Source of the DNA: Diplonema japonicum
Lineage: Eukaryota > Euglenozoa > Diplonemea > Diplonemida > Diplonemidae
Reading direction: 5' to 3'
DNA: 64,000 nucleotides
Assembly (NCBI GenBank): GCA_964019335.1
Contig: OZ025654.1
Location: forward strand, 372,001-436,000
Shown piece after piece: positions 8,772 through 18,520 of the stretch. Numbering within the stretch: position 1 is the stretch's first letter; every line of letters begins with the position of its first letter. The position numbers were made by a program, and so were the translations under genes. A model generated the notes under the pieces. That model did no database searches and had not been told where the DNA came from. It saw only the letters and a list, made by a program, of their open reading frames with translations.

Positions 8772-11720
8772 TTATAATCCATAAAGATTGCTGCACCCCG
8801 AAAGACTGCTGCCAGGGGTGCGCAGGGGAGTGACATTTGCTGTTTCATTCCTAGAGATCGTACTCGGAAGAATAAAGTGCTTATGGCTCCTTGCCTTCTC
8901 ACTGTCGTATAGGGACAGAGACATAACATCGCTTGAAAAGTCTTCTTTGTGCAAGTCCACTTCCATCTCAGTGTCTAAAAAGAGCCATGCCTGCAGCTTG
9001 GTGCGCCGTCCGGACCAAGCAATGTACACTTCGCAGCACACATCGACCACAACCTTCGCAAGAAGCAGAACCACAGCCATCAGCAACAGGTGCGATGCCA
9101 CAGAAAACAGATTCCCCTCAAGATCCTCCTTGTAGTACCCCACCCCCATCAGCAGCATCGCCACACCTTGCAACCCAAGCATTACTATATCCAAAGCCGA
9201 GTCCCTGAACCTTGCATGTGGCCATAACTTTGCCTCCAACAACAGCATCGAGAAGAATATCACTCCTGTGAAGACTTTCTTGTGTCCGCACCCCACATAG
9301 CTGCCTGTCTCAGATGCTTGTATTGCCGATATTGCCAATGACGCTGTGTACTCGATCAACGCGTACCACGCTGTGTCCTGCCTGAAGGTGCGCATTGAAG
9401 AGGCGTATCGCTGTACCCAGAAACGGCTTTTGAGTGTGTTCACCCACTCCCCGGTCCCCAGAAGGATCCCCCGCCCAAGACTGCAGTTCCCTTCCAACAC
9501 GTACACAGCGAACCGGGGGACGCCGTTCGTCACACAGTAAAAGATAACTGCAGGCATCACCATGCAGGTGCACATGCTGACAACCCCGAAGATGAAGGCC
9601 GCTTTGAACGGCGGGTGGATGATGAGGTTGATGGAGCCGAGGGTGGTCCCTTGGTAGAAGAGCTGGAAGACAACAAGCGGGGCCGATGGGAACCGCATCC
9701 ACCCCTGTGTGTCCAACCCTTCGAACAGCCTGGGGAACATCTTCGCACCGCCTGACATCGCCAGTCGCACAAGCCCGTAGCACAGCAGCCCGAACCCGAA
9801 GGTGATGGCGAAGTTCCCCACTACAAGCCCCAGCGACGCGCTGCCCCAGATCTCCATCTGGGTGGGGTGCAGGGAGCGCGGCACTTCGTTCTCTACATTT
9901 GTATTACACCGCATGCTCACCATCACCAGACGTGTTGCTGTCCCTGCAGCTGCTCCGGCTGCCATTGCAGCTCCTATGGCAGCGGCTGACCCGACCGTGT
10001 TGATTTTATCTTCACTTGGGAGCCCCTGAGGGGCCTTAGTTGGGACAGGCGTTTCACGGAACGCTGCTTCTGGTGCTGTTGTTTCCGGAACAGGTGTTAA
10101 AGGTGCTGATGTAGGCTGTGCAGAGGGCACAACCGTCGGCAGGGCAGTAAGGGGTGGCTGTGTGAGAGGTGGCTGTGTGAGAGGCGGCTGTGTGAGAGGT
10201 GGCTGTGTGAGAGGTGGCTGTGTGAGAGGCGGCTGTGTGAGAGGTGGCTGCGTGAGAGGAGCTGCCGTAGTCGGCGGCATTGTAAGTGGTGAATCTGTGG
10301 GAGGGGCCGTCGGCGGCGCGGTAGGTTCAACAGTAGCTGGGGCTGCAGTGGGAGGTGCGTTCGTCGGCTCCGCAGTAGGAGGTGCCGTTGGAATTGCTGT
10401 TAGCGGTGCATCAGTAGGCTTGACGCAAGTCAACGGCAAAGGCGTGGCCAGATGCCCTGTAGGTGCAAGGCCCGGGTCGGGCGGCGGCGGCGGAAGCGGT
10501 GCTGCAGCGCACACCCAGTTAAACTCAATCCCGGGGTACGTGCCACCAATATTGTCATAAGCAACAAGCATTAAATCGCCCGGTGGAGGTTGGTAGGTGG
10601 GCAACGTGTTGCCGCAAAGCCGCTCGCTTTGCACGCCATCATGCGAGATGAAGATGAAGTACTGCAGCTTGCAGGGCACGTCGGAGCTGCCGGGGTTCAG
10701 GTCCAGCGACTTAAACGCCAGCGTTATCTGACTACCGCACCGAAACCGCCAGCACGTAGTGCCTAATGGGAAGGTGCTGATGCTGACTGTGTTGAAGTTG
10801 CCGGAAGAGACTGAGAAGTCCTGCTTGTGTGCTGTGCATTCACGGAGAACGAGCGAGCCAGGCAGGGATGCGGCAGGCCAGTTCCAAGAGCTGCAGGTAT
10901 ATGTCAGCGAGAAGCCTGTGGCCACGGTGCAAAGATCTGAGACAAACCGGAGGACAAGGTCACCGGGAGGGTAAGAGAAGGTAAGGGTTGGGACATTGCA
11001 GATACGATGCCGGATGCTTTGGCTGTCGTACACCTCGATGAAGTCGAAGAGACATCCAGGAGTACTAACCTCGAAGTCCATCTTGGTAAGGGATAGCTTG
11101 ATCTGCCCGTTGCAAAGCAACCGCCAGCAGGTGTTCCGCCCTGCTTCGTAGTTGCCTGAAACCGGGAAGGCAAGAGTGCCTGACGAAGAGGTTATCGTGC
11201 TGAGGTACGTATGGTAGCATTTGGGGTCGTTCATCAGCTGCTCGGTCATGCCGTTGCACTGTTCCCAGCTGAGGGAGAACCCCTTGTAGCTTTTCGAGAA
11301 GTCTGAGACAAAACGGATGACCACGTCACCTTTTGCCATCGGTTGCCATGAAGGCAACACGTCGGGCTGGCCTCCGCAGATGGTCGCGTTGTTGGCAGCA
11401 TCGTCCCACACCTGTACGTAGTCCTTTTCACAGAACTTACCTGCATTGTAAGGGCAGGTTGAGAGGCTCCCGCAAGGCTTGTCGTTAGAGCATTTGTAGT
11501 GATCCTCCACTTCCATGAAGGTCCAGTCTAACCGTATCCATTCCGTTGATTTGATTTTCCAACACCTGTCCTCCCCCGCGGGGTACAGCCCTGCAGGGTC
11601 CGGGAACTGCATCGACCCGCTTGCTCCTATCAACAACTCAAACCCACTGCATTCCGGTGGGTTGTACCCATGCGCCATGGCCACGTAGGCTAGTGACACG
11701 ACGACATTGTAATTATACAT
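8772..11720 (-). CDS. Receptor-like membrane protein B: three CUB domains + stalk + shared polytopic module
   Basis: 982 aa if started at ATG 11720. That start is chosen because MYNYNVVVSLAYVAMAHG makes a signal peptide; an upstream in-frame start at 11810 would add 30 basic residues in front of it. Three CUB-like domains follow at about 24-155, 168-276 and 294-404, each with paired cysteines and the recurring PxGDxxxRFVSD...GFSLxW/Y signature. Residues 405-585 are a Pro/Thr stalk containing seven LTQPP units. The remaining part is the multi-span module shared with receptors A and C. CUB domains bind proteins or glycans outside the cell, so a surface binding or sensing role fits; the ligand is unknown. 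Confidence 0.85.
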   Translation of the reverse strand: MYNYNVVVSLAYVAMAHGYNPPECSGFELLIGASGSMQFPDPAGLYPAGEDRCWKIKSTEWIRLDWTFMEVEDHYKCSNDKPCGSLSTCPYNAGKFCEKDYVQVWDDAANNATICGGQPDVLPSWQPMAKGDVVIRFVSDFSKSYKGFSLSWEQCNGMTEQLMNDPKCYHTYLSTITSSSGTLAFPVSGNYEAGRNTCWRLLCNGQIKLSLTKMDFEVSTPGCLFDFIEVYDSQSIRHRICNVPTLTFSYPPGDLVLRFVSDLCTVATGFSLTYTCSSWNWPAASLPGSLVLRECTAHKQDFSVSSGNFNTVSISTFPLGTTCWRFRCGSQITLAFKSLDLNPGSSDVPCKLQYFIFISHDGVQSERLCGNTLPTYQPPPGDLMLVAYDNIGGTYPGIEFNWVCAAAPLPPPPPDPGLAPTGHLATPLPLTCVKPTDAPLTAIPTAPPTAEPTNAPPTAAPATVEPTAPPTAPPTDSPLTMPPTTAAPLTQPPLTQPPLTQPPLTQPPLTQPPLTQPPLTQPPLTALPTVVPSAQPTSAPLTPVPETTAPEAAFRETPVPTKAPQGLPSEDKINTVGSAAAIGAAMAAGAAAGTATRLVMVSMRCNTNVENEVPRSLHPTQMEIWGSASLGLVVGNFAITFGFGLLCYGLVRLAMSGGAKMFPRLFEGLDTQGWMRFPSAPLVVFQLFYQGTTLGSINLIIHPPFKAAFIFGVVSMCTCMVMPAVIFYCVTNGVPRFAVYVLEGNCSLGRGILLGTGEWVNTLKSRFWVQRYASSMRTFRQDTAWYALIEYTASLAISAIQASETGSYVGCGHKKVFTGVIFFSMLLLEAKLWPHARFRDSALDIVMLGLQGVAMLLMGVGYYKEDLEGNLFSVASHLLLMAVVLLLAKVVVDVCCEVYIAWSGRRTKLQAWLFLDTEMEVDLHKEDFSSDVMSLSLYDSEKARSHKHFILPSTISRNETANVTPLRTPGSSLSGCSNLYGL
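8987..9890 (-). repeat. Near-identical copy of the receptor membrane-module coding segment
   Basis: This stretch is almost identical in DNA to 3072-4000 and 12803-13710, with long runs lacking any substitution, including synonymous sites. The divergence in the flanking ectodomain-coding DNA is much greater. This points to recent duplication or ongoing gene conversion confined to the membrane module. Confidence 0.8.
10153..10257 (-). repeat. Coding minisatellite, 7 x 15 bp
   Basis: Seven tandem 15-bp units encode LTQPP in the stalk of receptor B. Units differ only at single bases, so the array is young and its length probably varies between alleles. Confidence 0.9.
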
Positions 11721-12631
11721 CAGGAGTCTCCCTCCCCTTCCTCTCCCTTCCTTTTTTGTTTTTTTACTATGAATACACCTTTTGTTAGAAGGGGGCTTAT
11801 CTGGCGACATTCAGAATTTAGAACTTTCTCAAAAAAGTAGGGGAAAAAAGGGAGAAAAAAAGAAGAAAAAGAAAAACCGACTTTTTAAACATGCAAACCA
11901 AAGAACCTACCCCCTTGGTTCGTGTCCTCCGGCTGGGAACACCACAAATTCACCGAAGGACAGAGCACCGCAGGGCAGTAGGGGGTTGCGTGTGTCGCTA
12001 CGCACCTAATGCAGCTGCCTTTTCTTTCTCAAAAGAAATCGTTTCCTTTTCGACAGCTACAAAAAAAAAAAAAGAGATTTGTGTTTTCCGTTCGTAAAAA
12101 GAGGGGGAGAAAGAAATTTAAGAAAAGAGAGACAATGTGTCAGAAAGAAAATCAAATGAATACTACAAAAAAATGGAAATAAATGAAGATTGTTCCTGAA
12201 GTTGCCTCCTCGTGTAATGCCCTTGAGACTCAAGAGCTACAGACCTTATGCTTACTTCGAGCCAACAACACGTGTGATGAGGCCTACTGAAGTAGTCGTG
12301 GTGGCAAAGACACAACTGCATAGAGCAACTGCGAACTGTAAGGGGAGAAGGGGGGGAAACAAACAAGCAACAGAAGGAAGAAAATAAGAAGAAAAGAAAG
12401 GGGGGAGGAAAAAAAAAAGTCGAGAAAGAAAAAATGCAAAAGAGAGGGATGATATTCTTCTTCTGCTCTTTCTCAGAAATTCATTTCCTTCTCACTTTCC
12501 CGGATCAATGAAAAAAAAAAAAACTCGATAAAATTTCAGTGTGCATGGGGGTGCTCACTGTTCAAAAAAAAAAAACCATTTTAATGTTCCACAAGAGCTG
12601 CACGGTAGAAAGCCTCCTCGACCTCATGGAG
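11721..12631. other. Intergenic, no gene seen
   Basis: Purine-rich DNA with A-tracts near 12061 and 12508. Segments 11890-12050 and 12190-12350 are of normal complexity but carry only short frames without a recognisable product. Confidence 0.7.
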
Positions 12632-15484
12632 CTAACCGTCTGACGAGGTGCTCAGCGTGAAAAGTGTGTTAGTTTTCACCAGAGAAATAGAGGTGGGCAA
12701 GGCAAAGTGCATCAGCTGCTTGTCTTTGTCCTCAAATAGAGAAACAGAGACCATTTCAATTTGTGTTTCGAACTCTGCCTGTATCTCATTGTCTAAAAGG
12801 AGCCATGCCTGCAGCTTGGTGCGCCGTCCGGACCAAGCAATGTACACTTCGCAGCACACATCGACCACAACCTTCGCAAGAAGCAGAACCACAGCCATCA
12901 GCAACAGGTGCGATGCCACAGAAAACAGATTCCCCTCAAGATCCTCCTTGTAATACCCCACCCCCATCAGCAGCATCGCCACACCTTGCAACCCAAGCAT
13001 TACTATATCCAAACTCGAGTCCCTGAACCTTGCATGTGGCCATAACTTTGCCTCCAACAACAGCATCGAGAAGAATATCACTCCTGTGAAGACCTTCTTG
13101 TGCCCGCACCCCACATAGCTGTCTGTCTCTGCTGCCGAGATCGCCGATATTGCCAACGACGCTGTGTACTCGATCAACGCGTACCACGCTGTGTCCTGCC
13201 TGAAGGTGCGCATTGAAGAGGCGTATCGCTGTACCCAGAAACGGCTTTTGAGTGTGTTCACCCACTCCCCGGTCCCCAGAAGGATCCCCCGCCCAAGACT
13301 GCAGTTCCCTTCCAACACGTACACAGCGAACCGGGGGACGCCGTTCGTCACGATGAAAAAGATAACTGCAGGCATCGCCATGCAGGTGCACATGCTGACA
13401 GCCCCGAGGATGAAGCCAGCAGGGTTCGGCGGGTGGATGATGAGGTTGATGGAGCCGAGGGTGGTCCCTTGGTAGAAGAGCTGGAAGACAACAAGCGGGG
13501 CCGATGGGAACCGCATCCAACCCTGTGTGTCCAGCCCGTTGAACAGCCGGGGGAACATCTTCGCACCACCGCACGTTGCGATCTTCACAAGGACAAAGCA
13601 CAGCAGCCCGAACCCGAAGGTGATGGCGAAGTTCCCCACCACAAGCCCCACAGACTCGCTGCCCCAGATCTCCATCTGGGTGGGGTGCAGTGCACGGGGC
13701 ATGCTTTGTTTTCCGTGAAGGCTGCAACCCATGCTGGCTACTACCAGACGTGTTGCTGCCCCTGCTGCTCCTGCTGTGAGTGCTCCGACAGCTGCGGCCG
13801 ACCCGAGTGTGTTGATCTTCTTACCTGCAAGTACCTCAGGGGCACCTGTAGCAGGGACAGGAGTTGGAATGGTCTTATCAGGTGCGGTTGTTCCCGGGTA
13901 AGGCGTCGAAAGTGCCATCGGTGTGGCGGTCGCCTGTGGAACAGCAGTTGCAGGACGCATGGTGACAGGGAGCTCCTTGGGTACCACAGTTGGGTGTGCA
14001 GTGGGCGACAGGGTTGGGAGTGCTGGGCTACCAGTAGGCATGATGGTCGCCTCTGCAGTGGGCGGTGAAGTGGGCACAGAGGTTGGCAGTGCCGTCGGGA
14101 CGAGAGGTGGCACAGTAGTTGGTTCGCTTGTTAGCAGTGGTACTGTAGCTGGTACTGTAGTTGGTGGTGCAGTGGGTGTGGAAGTTGGCTGTGCAGTGGG
14201 CAGCGAGGTGGGAACAAATGTTGGCATGGTACACGTAGGCGGTGTCACGACAGGCGAAACACCAGGATCAGGCGGAGGCGACGGCCCCAAACCGCAGGTC
14301 CAGTCAAAATTAATACCGCTGAAGGAGCCGCCGACCATGTCGTGGAAGACAAGCATCACATCGCCCGACGGAGGCTGGTAGGTGGGCAGAGTGATGCCGC
14401 ACAGCCGTTCGCTTTGCACACCGTTGTGCGAAATGAAGATGAAGTACTGCTTTTCACAAGACGTCTCTGTGTGCGGGGGTTTGTACAGCTCTAGCGAATT
14501 GTGCGTGAGGTTAATCTGCCCGCCGCACTGGAACCGCCAGCACGTTGTGCCCAGCGGCATGGCAGCGACATCGCCGGTGAGGAAACTGCCAGGAAAGGAG
14601 ATGTCCTCCTGAAGTGCAACACATTCAGAAAGGATGAGAGTGGCTGGCGCCAGGACGGGCGGCCACGCCCAAGCGTCGCAGGAGTACGTCAAAGAGAAGC
14701 CAGTCTTTTGCGTGCAAAGATCTGAGACGAAACGAAGCACGAGGTCACCGGGAGGGAACTCGAAGTGAAGGGCAGGCTGGTTACAAACACGATGCCGCGT
14801 GCCTTGGCTGTCATATACCTCAAGGTAATCGTACAAACAGCCTGCGGAGCTAACCTCAAAATCCATGCGGTCGAGCGTAACAGTGATCTTCCCGTTGCAT
14901 AGTATTCTGCTGCAAATGTTCACCCCGTGATTATAATTCCCCGAAGCTGGGTATGTAACGGTACCGGACTGAGAGACGTGTGAAGCAAGGTAAGTGTGAA
15001 AGCACAAAGGATGTTCCAGTCGGGGTGTCAATGGAGCGTCACATTCTTCCCATGACAATGCGAAGCCTTTGTAGATGTTCACGGTGTTCGAGGTGAATCT
15101 GATGACAACATCACCCTTGACGCTGGGCTGCCATGAAGGGACGACCTTGTTCCTCCCGCAGATGGTTGCGGTGCCACCTGCGTTGTCCCACACCTCTATC
15201 TTGTCTAGCTTGCATGAACCGCTGTTTAGATACCCGCAGACTAAGGGGGAACACTTTGCCGAAGAGGTGGGGCAGTCGAAGAAATCTTCAACTTCTATCC
15301 TCGTCCATGTAAGCTGAAGCCACTTCGTTGATGGTATCTTCCAGCATAAGTCTGCATTGTTCGGGTAGGTTCCAGACGTAGGGTATTCCAACATCCCCTT
15401 CAAAGGCAGCAATGTGAACGTCGAACATTCAGGTGGGTCGTAGCCCAGTACTGAAACTGCAGCGCACACCGTCACGATCGCCAA
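12632..15484 (-). CDS. Receptor-like membrane protein C: three CUB domains + stalk + shared polytopic module
   Basis: The open frame from 15484 encodes 950 residues with the same layout as receptor B: a hydrophobic leader, three CUB-like domains (about 20-150, 158-270, 290-400), a Pro/Thr stalk (about 405-560) and the shared membrane module. Its ectodomain is clearly homologous to that of B but well diverged, while the membrane module is almost identical to A and B. The start is uncertain. Codon 15484 is TTG, and the frame stays open upstream (RLAWWRGLAIVTVCAAVSVL), improving the signal peptide, but it reaches a long A-tract without an ATG. The next internal Met would delete the leader. A non-AUG start, a short upstream exon or a homopolymer sequencing error could explain this. 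Confidence 0.8.
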   Translation of the reverse strand: MAIVTVCAAVSVLGYDPPECSTFTLLPLKGMLEYPTSGTYPNNADLCWKIPSTKWLQLTWTRIEVEDFFDCPTSSAKCSPLVCGYLNSGSCKLDKIEVWDNAGGTATICGRNKVVPSWQPSVKGDVVIRFTSNTVNIYKGFALSWEECDAPLTPRLEHPLCFHTYLASHVSQSGTVTYPASGNYNHGVNICSRILCNGKITVTLDRMDFEVSSAGCLYDYLEVYDSQGTRHRVCNQPALHFEFPPGDLVLRFVSDLCTQKTGFSLTYSCDAWAWPPVLAPATLILSECVALQEDISFPGSFLTGDVAAMPLGTTCWRFQCGGQINLTHNSLELYKPPHTETSCEKQYFIFISHNGVQSERLCGITLPTYQPPSGDVMLVFHDMVGGSFSGINFDWTCGLGPSPPPDPGVSPVVTPPTCTMPTFVPTSLPTAQPTSTPTAPPTTVPATVPLLTSEPTTVPPLVPTALPTSVPTSPPTAEATIMPTGSPALPTLSPTAHPTVVPKELPVTMRPATAVPQATATPMALSTPYPGTTAPDKTIPTPVPATGAPEVLAGKKINTLGSAAAVGALTAGAAGAATRLVVASMGCSLHGKQSMPRALHPTQMEIWGSESVGLVVGNFAITFGFGLLCFVLVKIATCGGAKMFPRLFNGLDTQGWMRFPSAPLVVFQLFYQGTTLGSINLIIHPPNPAGFILGAVSMCTCMAMPAVIFFIVTNGVPRFAVYVLEGNCSLGRGILLGTGEWVNTLKSRFWVQRYASSMRTFRQDTAWYALIEYTASLAISAISAAETDSYVGCGHKKVFTGVIFFSMLLLEAKLWPHARFRDSSLDIVMLGLQGVAMLLMGVGYYKEDLEGNLFSVASHLLLMAVVLLLAKVVVDVCCEVYIAWSGRRTKLQAWLLLDNEIQAEFETQIEMVSVSLFEDKDKQLMHFALPTSISLVKTNTLFTLSTSSDG

Positions 15485-16032
15485 ACCCCGCCACCACGCC
15501 AGCCTTCCGTTTTTTTTCTTTTTTTTTAAATCTGTTTTTTTTTTTTGTTTTTTTTTTGTCAGAAAGAAAAAGAGGGGGGGGACTTTATAATAATATAAAG
15601 GGTGGGAAAAGTCAGAAGTCTATTGGTGTGTGTTCTTTTCATCACCAATAGAATCTAAAGGGTAACAACCCTTCGAGTAAAACTTTAAAAGGTAGGGGAA
15701 AAAAAAAAGAAACGAGAACACAATCTCTGGTCAGTCTGGCAACACACACCCTTCGGTTTCTCCTGTAGTTCCCTAACACAACAGCTTCAGATTGTACGGG
15801 AATTGTACGTAAGAATGAATTTTACCCTCGCTGCCCTCTCACACAGAAAAGAAAAACAAAAACAAAAACTCTAGAAGCCTTTCTCACAGCCAATTGAAGA
15901 AAAAAGAAATCGGTATTTAGCACCTCTACAAATCCTGAGATAACTACCACTATTCCGCAGTAGTTGTTGTAAATACAAAAAGAAAAGCGATGGGGAAGCA
16001 TTCTTATTTAAGAAAGGTGTTAAGAGAGGAAT
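15485..16032. other. Intergenic, no gene seen
   Basis: About 550 bp. It begins with T-tracts that are A-tracts on the coding strand, in front of receptor C, and includes a pyrimidine tract followed by CTGAC at about 15556-15570 (minus strand). The rest (15600-16030) is ordinary A/T-rich DNA. Confidence 0.65.
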
Positions 16033-17799
16033 CTATGCATCCTTGTCTTTATTCACAGTGGCTGTCGCAGAAGTTCTGTTGTAGTTGGTAAAAATAACAC
16101 CCGCAGTGAACAGGAGAGGACCGGTGACCACTCCAGTGTAGCCCCACACGTAGAAGCCCATCACAAAGGACAGCACCGTCATTTTCGGGTCGGCACCACC
16201 AGACTGCTTAACAACGTCTGCAAAAATCCATTCGTCACCAACAACACAAGGAATCAGGATCCACAAGAAGATCCACGAGAAGTCATCATCGAAGAAGTCG
16301 TAATCGGGGTTCGGGGTCAGAAAAAGCTGGCGGTAGTGGAACAAGATAGACGGTAGAGGCACAATGTAATACTTTGGAAAGTAAGGGAACAGCGCGATAA
16401 GACCTGCGACAAGGGCACCGGTGTACGGAAAAGCAATTTTGAACCGTTGAAGGATGAACAGCGTCAAGGCAAAATGGTACAAGAAAAGCTGCATGATGCT
16501 CCTGAGGATCGCGGAAAGGTTTGACGCAAGCTGCCTCTCGGCAATGTCTGCCGCTTGTTCCGTCATAATCAAAGAAAGCACATTGTACATCAGAGTGTGT
16601 TGTGTCTTGTTCAACGCGAACACCGACAACACAAATATCGAAAACTGCCAGAAAAACCACATGATTCCCGTTGCAGCTCCTGTCACCATTGTGGCGGCAC
16701 CGAACAGCCACGTTGTAACAACGACCCCGCCAGACCCGAACTGTTTCGACAGGTCGAGCCAAAATGCAGAGTCGCCTCCAATGGCCTGAACCGCCTCTTG
16801 GTACCGTTCGGGTTCGAAGAGCAATCTCATCTCTTTCGTGTTGTTCTGCAACATGTACGCGATTTCAAACAATGCAGACGTTGAGATGTTCTGCGACTCT
16901 GCCAGCATGACGAGCCCCTCATATGCATAGGAGACTGCGATGTCAGTTTTATTCTTAGCTTGCTCGTCTGATATCATCTCCCCTGCGTTTGAAACGCCCG
17001 ATTTCGTAACCTCAACCAAGACCAGCACCTCCGACGCGAGGTGCGAACACACGAACGTCCCCGCCGCGATTAGTACCGCGCTTGTCGAAAAGAATATCAC
17101 CACAGTCACGCTGCGATCTGCCTCCAGTACAACCATGCATGTCGTTCCTACAATAAACACTGCGAATCCTATTAGCATCAGGCCCATGCTGTAGAAGTAC
17201 CCGCCGCAAGCTGTCATGATTATAAGCCCTATGCGATGGGAAACTTGTTCGTTGTTGCCCAACACCCATCTGCTGAACAGGGAGATGCCAGTAACGTGGG
17301 CGAACCACTCCGGTAGCTGCCCCCAGACACGGAGGCTCAGTATCAACTTCAAGAAGAAGTCATGCACTGCGATGGCGGCTTTGCTTTTCGATGTTGTCGC
17401 GTACCTCTGCAGAAGCTCCTGATGCCGTTTACGAAAGCCTCCGTAACTTGCACGGTAAACCGAAGGGTGGGTCACGATGGACACCCCCGCCGCCAGCAGC
17501 AACGGGCTCAGCACCGGGAGAAACGTTTGAAGTGCATACCACGCTAAATACGAAAGCACCACAATGCACCCGAAGGCCTTCAGAACCGCGATTTGAATTG
17601 CGGACACCAAGCTCTGAAAGCGCTGCTCCTCTTCGGAGCCATCCGTTCCAATGTTCATCATATCCCGCAGCCGTCCTATACCAGCAGCAACCGCCACCCT
17701 TGCCGACTCATACCCCGACAGGTCCTCGTCCTCTCTCGACAAGGATGTTGTCATCTGCCTCCTCCGCCGACGTTTCATCCTGCATGGCGAACTCTCCAT
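16033..17799 (-). CDS. TMEM245-like / AI-2E transporter family membrane protein
   Basis: 588 aa from ATG 17799. The frame continues 16 codons upstream, but without an ATG. A basic, Ser-rich cytosolic N-terminus (residues 1-40, RRRRRQ) precedes about eight to ten hydrophobic spans. The C-terminal part has the features of the AI-2E/PerM family, which includes eukaryotic TMEM245: ALVAGLIALFPYFPKYYIVP, and near the end GFYVWGYTGVVTGPLLFTAG, matching the family's conserved G-x-x-G-P-L-L segment. Family members are polytopic membrane proteins, and some bacterial ones act as Na+/H+ exchangers or small-molecule exporters; the eukaryotic role is poorly known. The assignment rests on layout and the C-terminal motif. 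Confidence 0.6.
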   Translation of the reverse strand: MESSPCRMKRRRRRQMTTSLSREDEDLSGYESARVAVAAGIGRLRDMMNIGTDGSEEEQRFQSLVSAIQIAVLKAFGCIVVLSYLAWYALQTFLPVLSPLLLAAGVSIVTHPSVYRASYGGFRKRHQELLQRYATTSKSKAAIAVHDFFLKLILSLRVWGQLPEWFAHVTGISLFSRWVLGNNEQVSHRIGLIIMTACGGYFYSMGLMLIGFAVFIVGTTCMVVLEADRSVTVVIFFSTSAVLIAAGTFVCSHLASEVLVLVEVTKSGVSNAGEMISDEQAKNKTDIAVSYAYEGLVMLAESQNISTSALFEIAYMLQNNTKEMRLLFEPERYQEAVQAIGGDSAFWLDLSKQFGSGGVVVTTWLFGAATMVTGAATGIMWFFWQFSIFVLSVFALNKTQHTLMYNVLSLIMTEQAADIAERQLASNLSAILRSIMQLFLYHFALTLFILQRFKIAFPYTGALVAGLIALFPYFPKYYIVPLPSILFHYRQLFLTPNPDYDFFDDDFSWIFLWILIPCVVGDEWIFADVVKQSGGADPKMTVLSFVMGFYVWGYTGVVTGPLLFTAGVIFTNYNRTSATATVNKDKDA

Positions 17800-18520
17800 A
17801 TTTAGGCTGCATGGATGATGATCAAAGATGGTACAAAACAAAGACAATTTGGCATGCAGATAAGGGTCATCCGCGCGAGAGTGGCACGGGGAGTAAAAGC
17901 CCCTCCGGACAGAAGGTTCATGGTAGTACTAGGTATCTCTCAGTTTAAAGGGACACACCGCAATTTCTCCAGGTGCTGTCCGCATCAGGCAAGAGGCACC
18001 CTTCAAGGGCTCCTACTAGCGTCCTAGTAGGTCGGAGAGTACCGTTCCCAACCACTGTCTTCGCATTCGCTTTGGACAAGCAATGGAAAGCCAAGTCTAC
18101 TAGCTCCTTCGTGACTTCCGCGGGGGTCCGGACAGGGAAAATAAAAACGGCTAGAACAGGGACAGGGAAAAGGAAGTGGAAGGGAGAGTGTTTGAATGGC
18201 CATCTTTATTAAAGGGTAAGCGGCACGAGTTCAGGATGGTTCCCTGACGGGAGGGTCCTGTACTCTACCCAGTAAAGCTACCTACTCCTTGTTATGGTTT
18301 AAGCATAAAAAAGACTACTTGAAATGCAGTGAAGTAGGTGCTTCTCAGTTTTGGACACATCTCTTACAACTCCTCCAGTGCTGTCCTCAGACACCCCTCA
18401 ACGCACTAACACTGGATAAGGTTATGGAAGAGCATAGCCCTTCGCGGTTCCTTCAGAAAATAAAGAAGTGAAGGCTAGCAAAACAAACGGACAAGGTGCT
18501 GAAAAAGGGGAGGGTAGGAT
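17800..18520. repeat. Intergenic region mostly made of dispersed repeat family E
   Basis: 17955-18085 matches 27495-27650 closely (TCCAGGTGCTGTCCGCATCA, CAAGAGGCACCCTTCAAGGG, then a CCTACTAG-CTAGTAGG hairpin and AACCACTGTCTTCGCATT). A diverged partial copy (about 18330-18470) has CCAGTGCTGTCC, GGTTATGGAAGAGC and CCCTTCGCGGTTCCT in the same order. No gene is apparent. The unit may be a retroposon, since the copy at 27.6 kb ends in poly(A). Confidence 0.65.

Noticed and set aside
10150-10260. CRISPR-like array
   Set aside because: The units are 15 bp, tandem without spacers, and encode LTQPP in frame.
11721-11810. 30-residue N-terminal extension of receptor B
   Set aside because: It would place a basic, Gly/Lys-rich stretch before the signal peptide; the Met at 11720 gives a normal leader.
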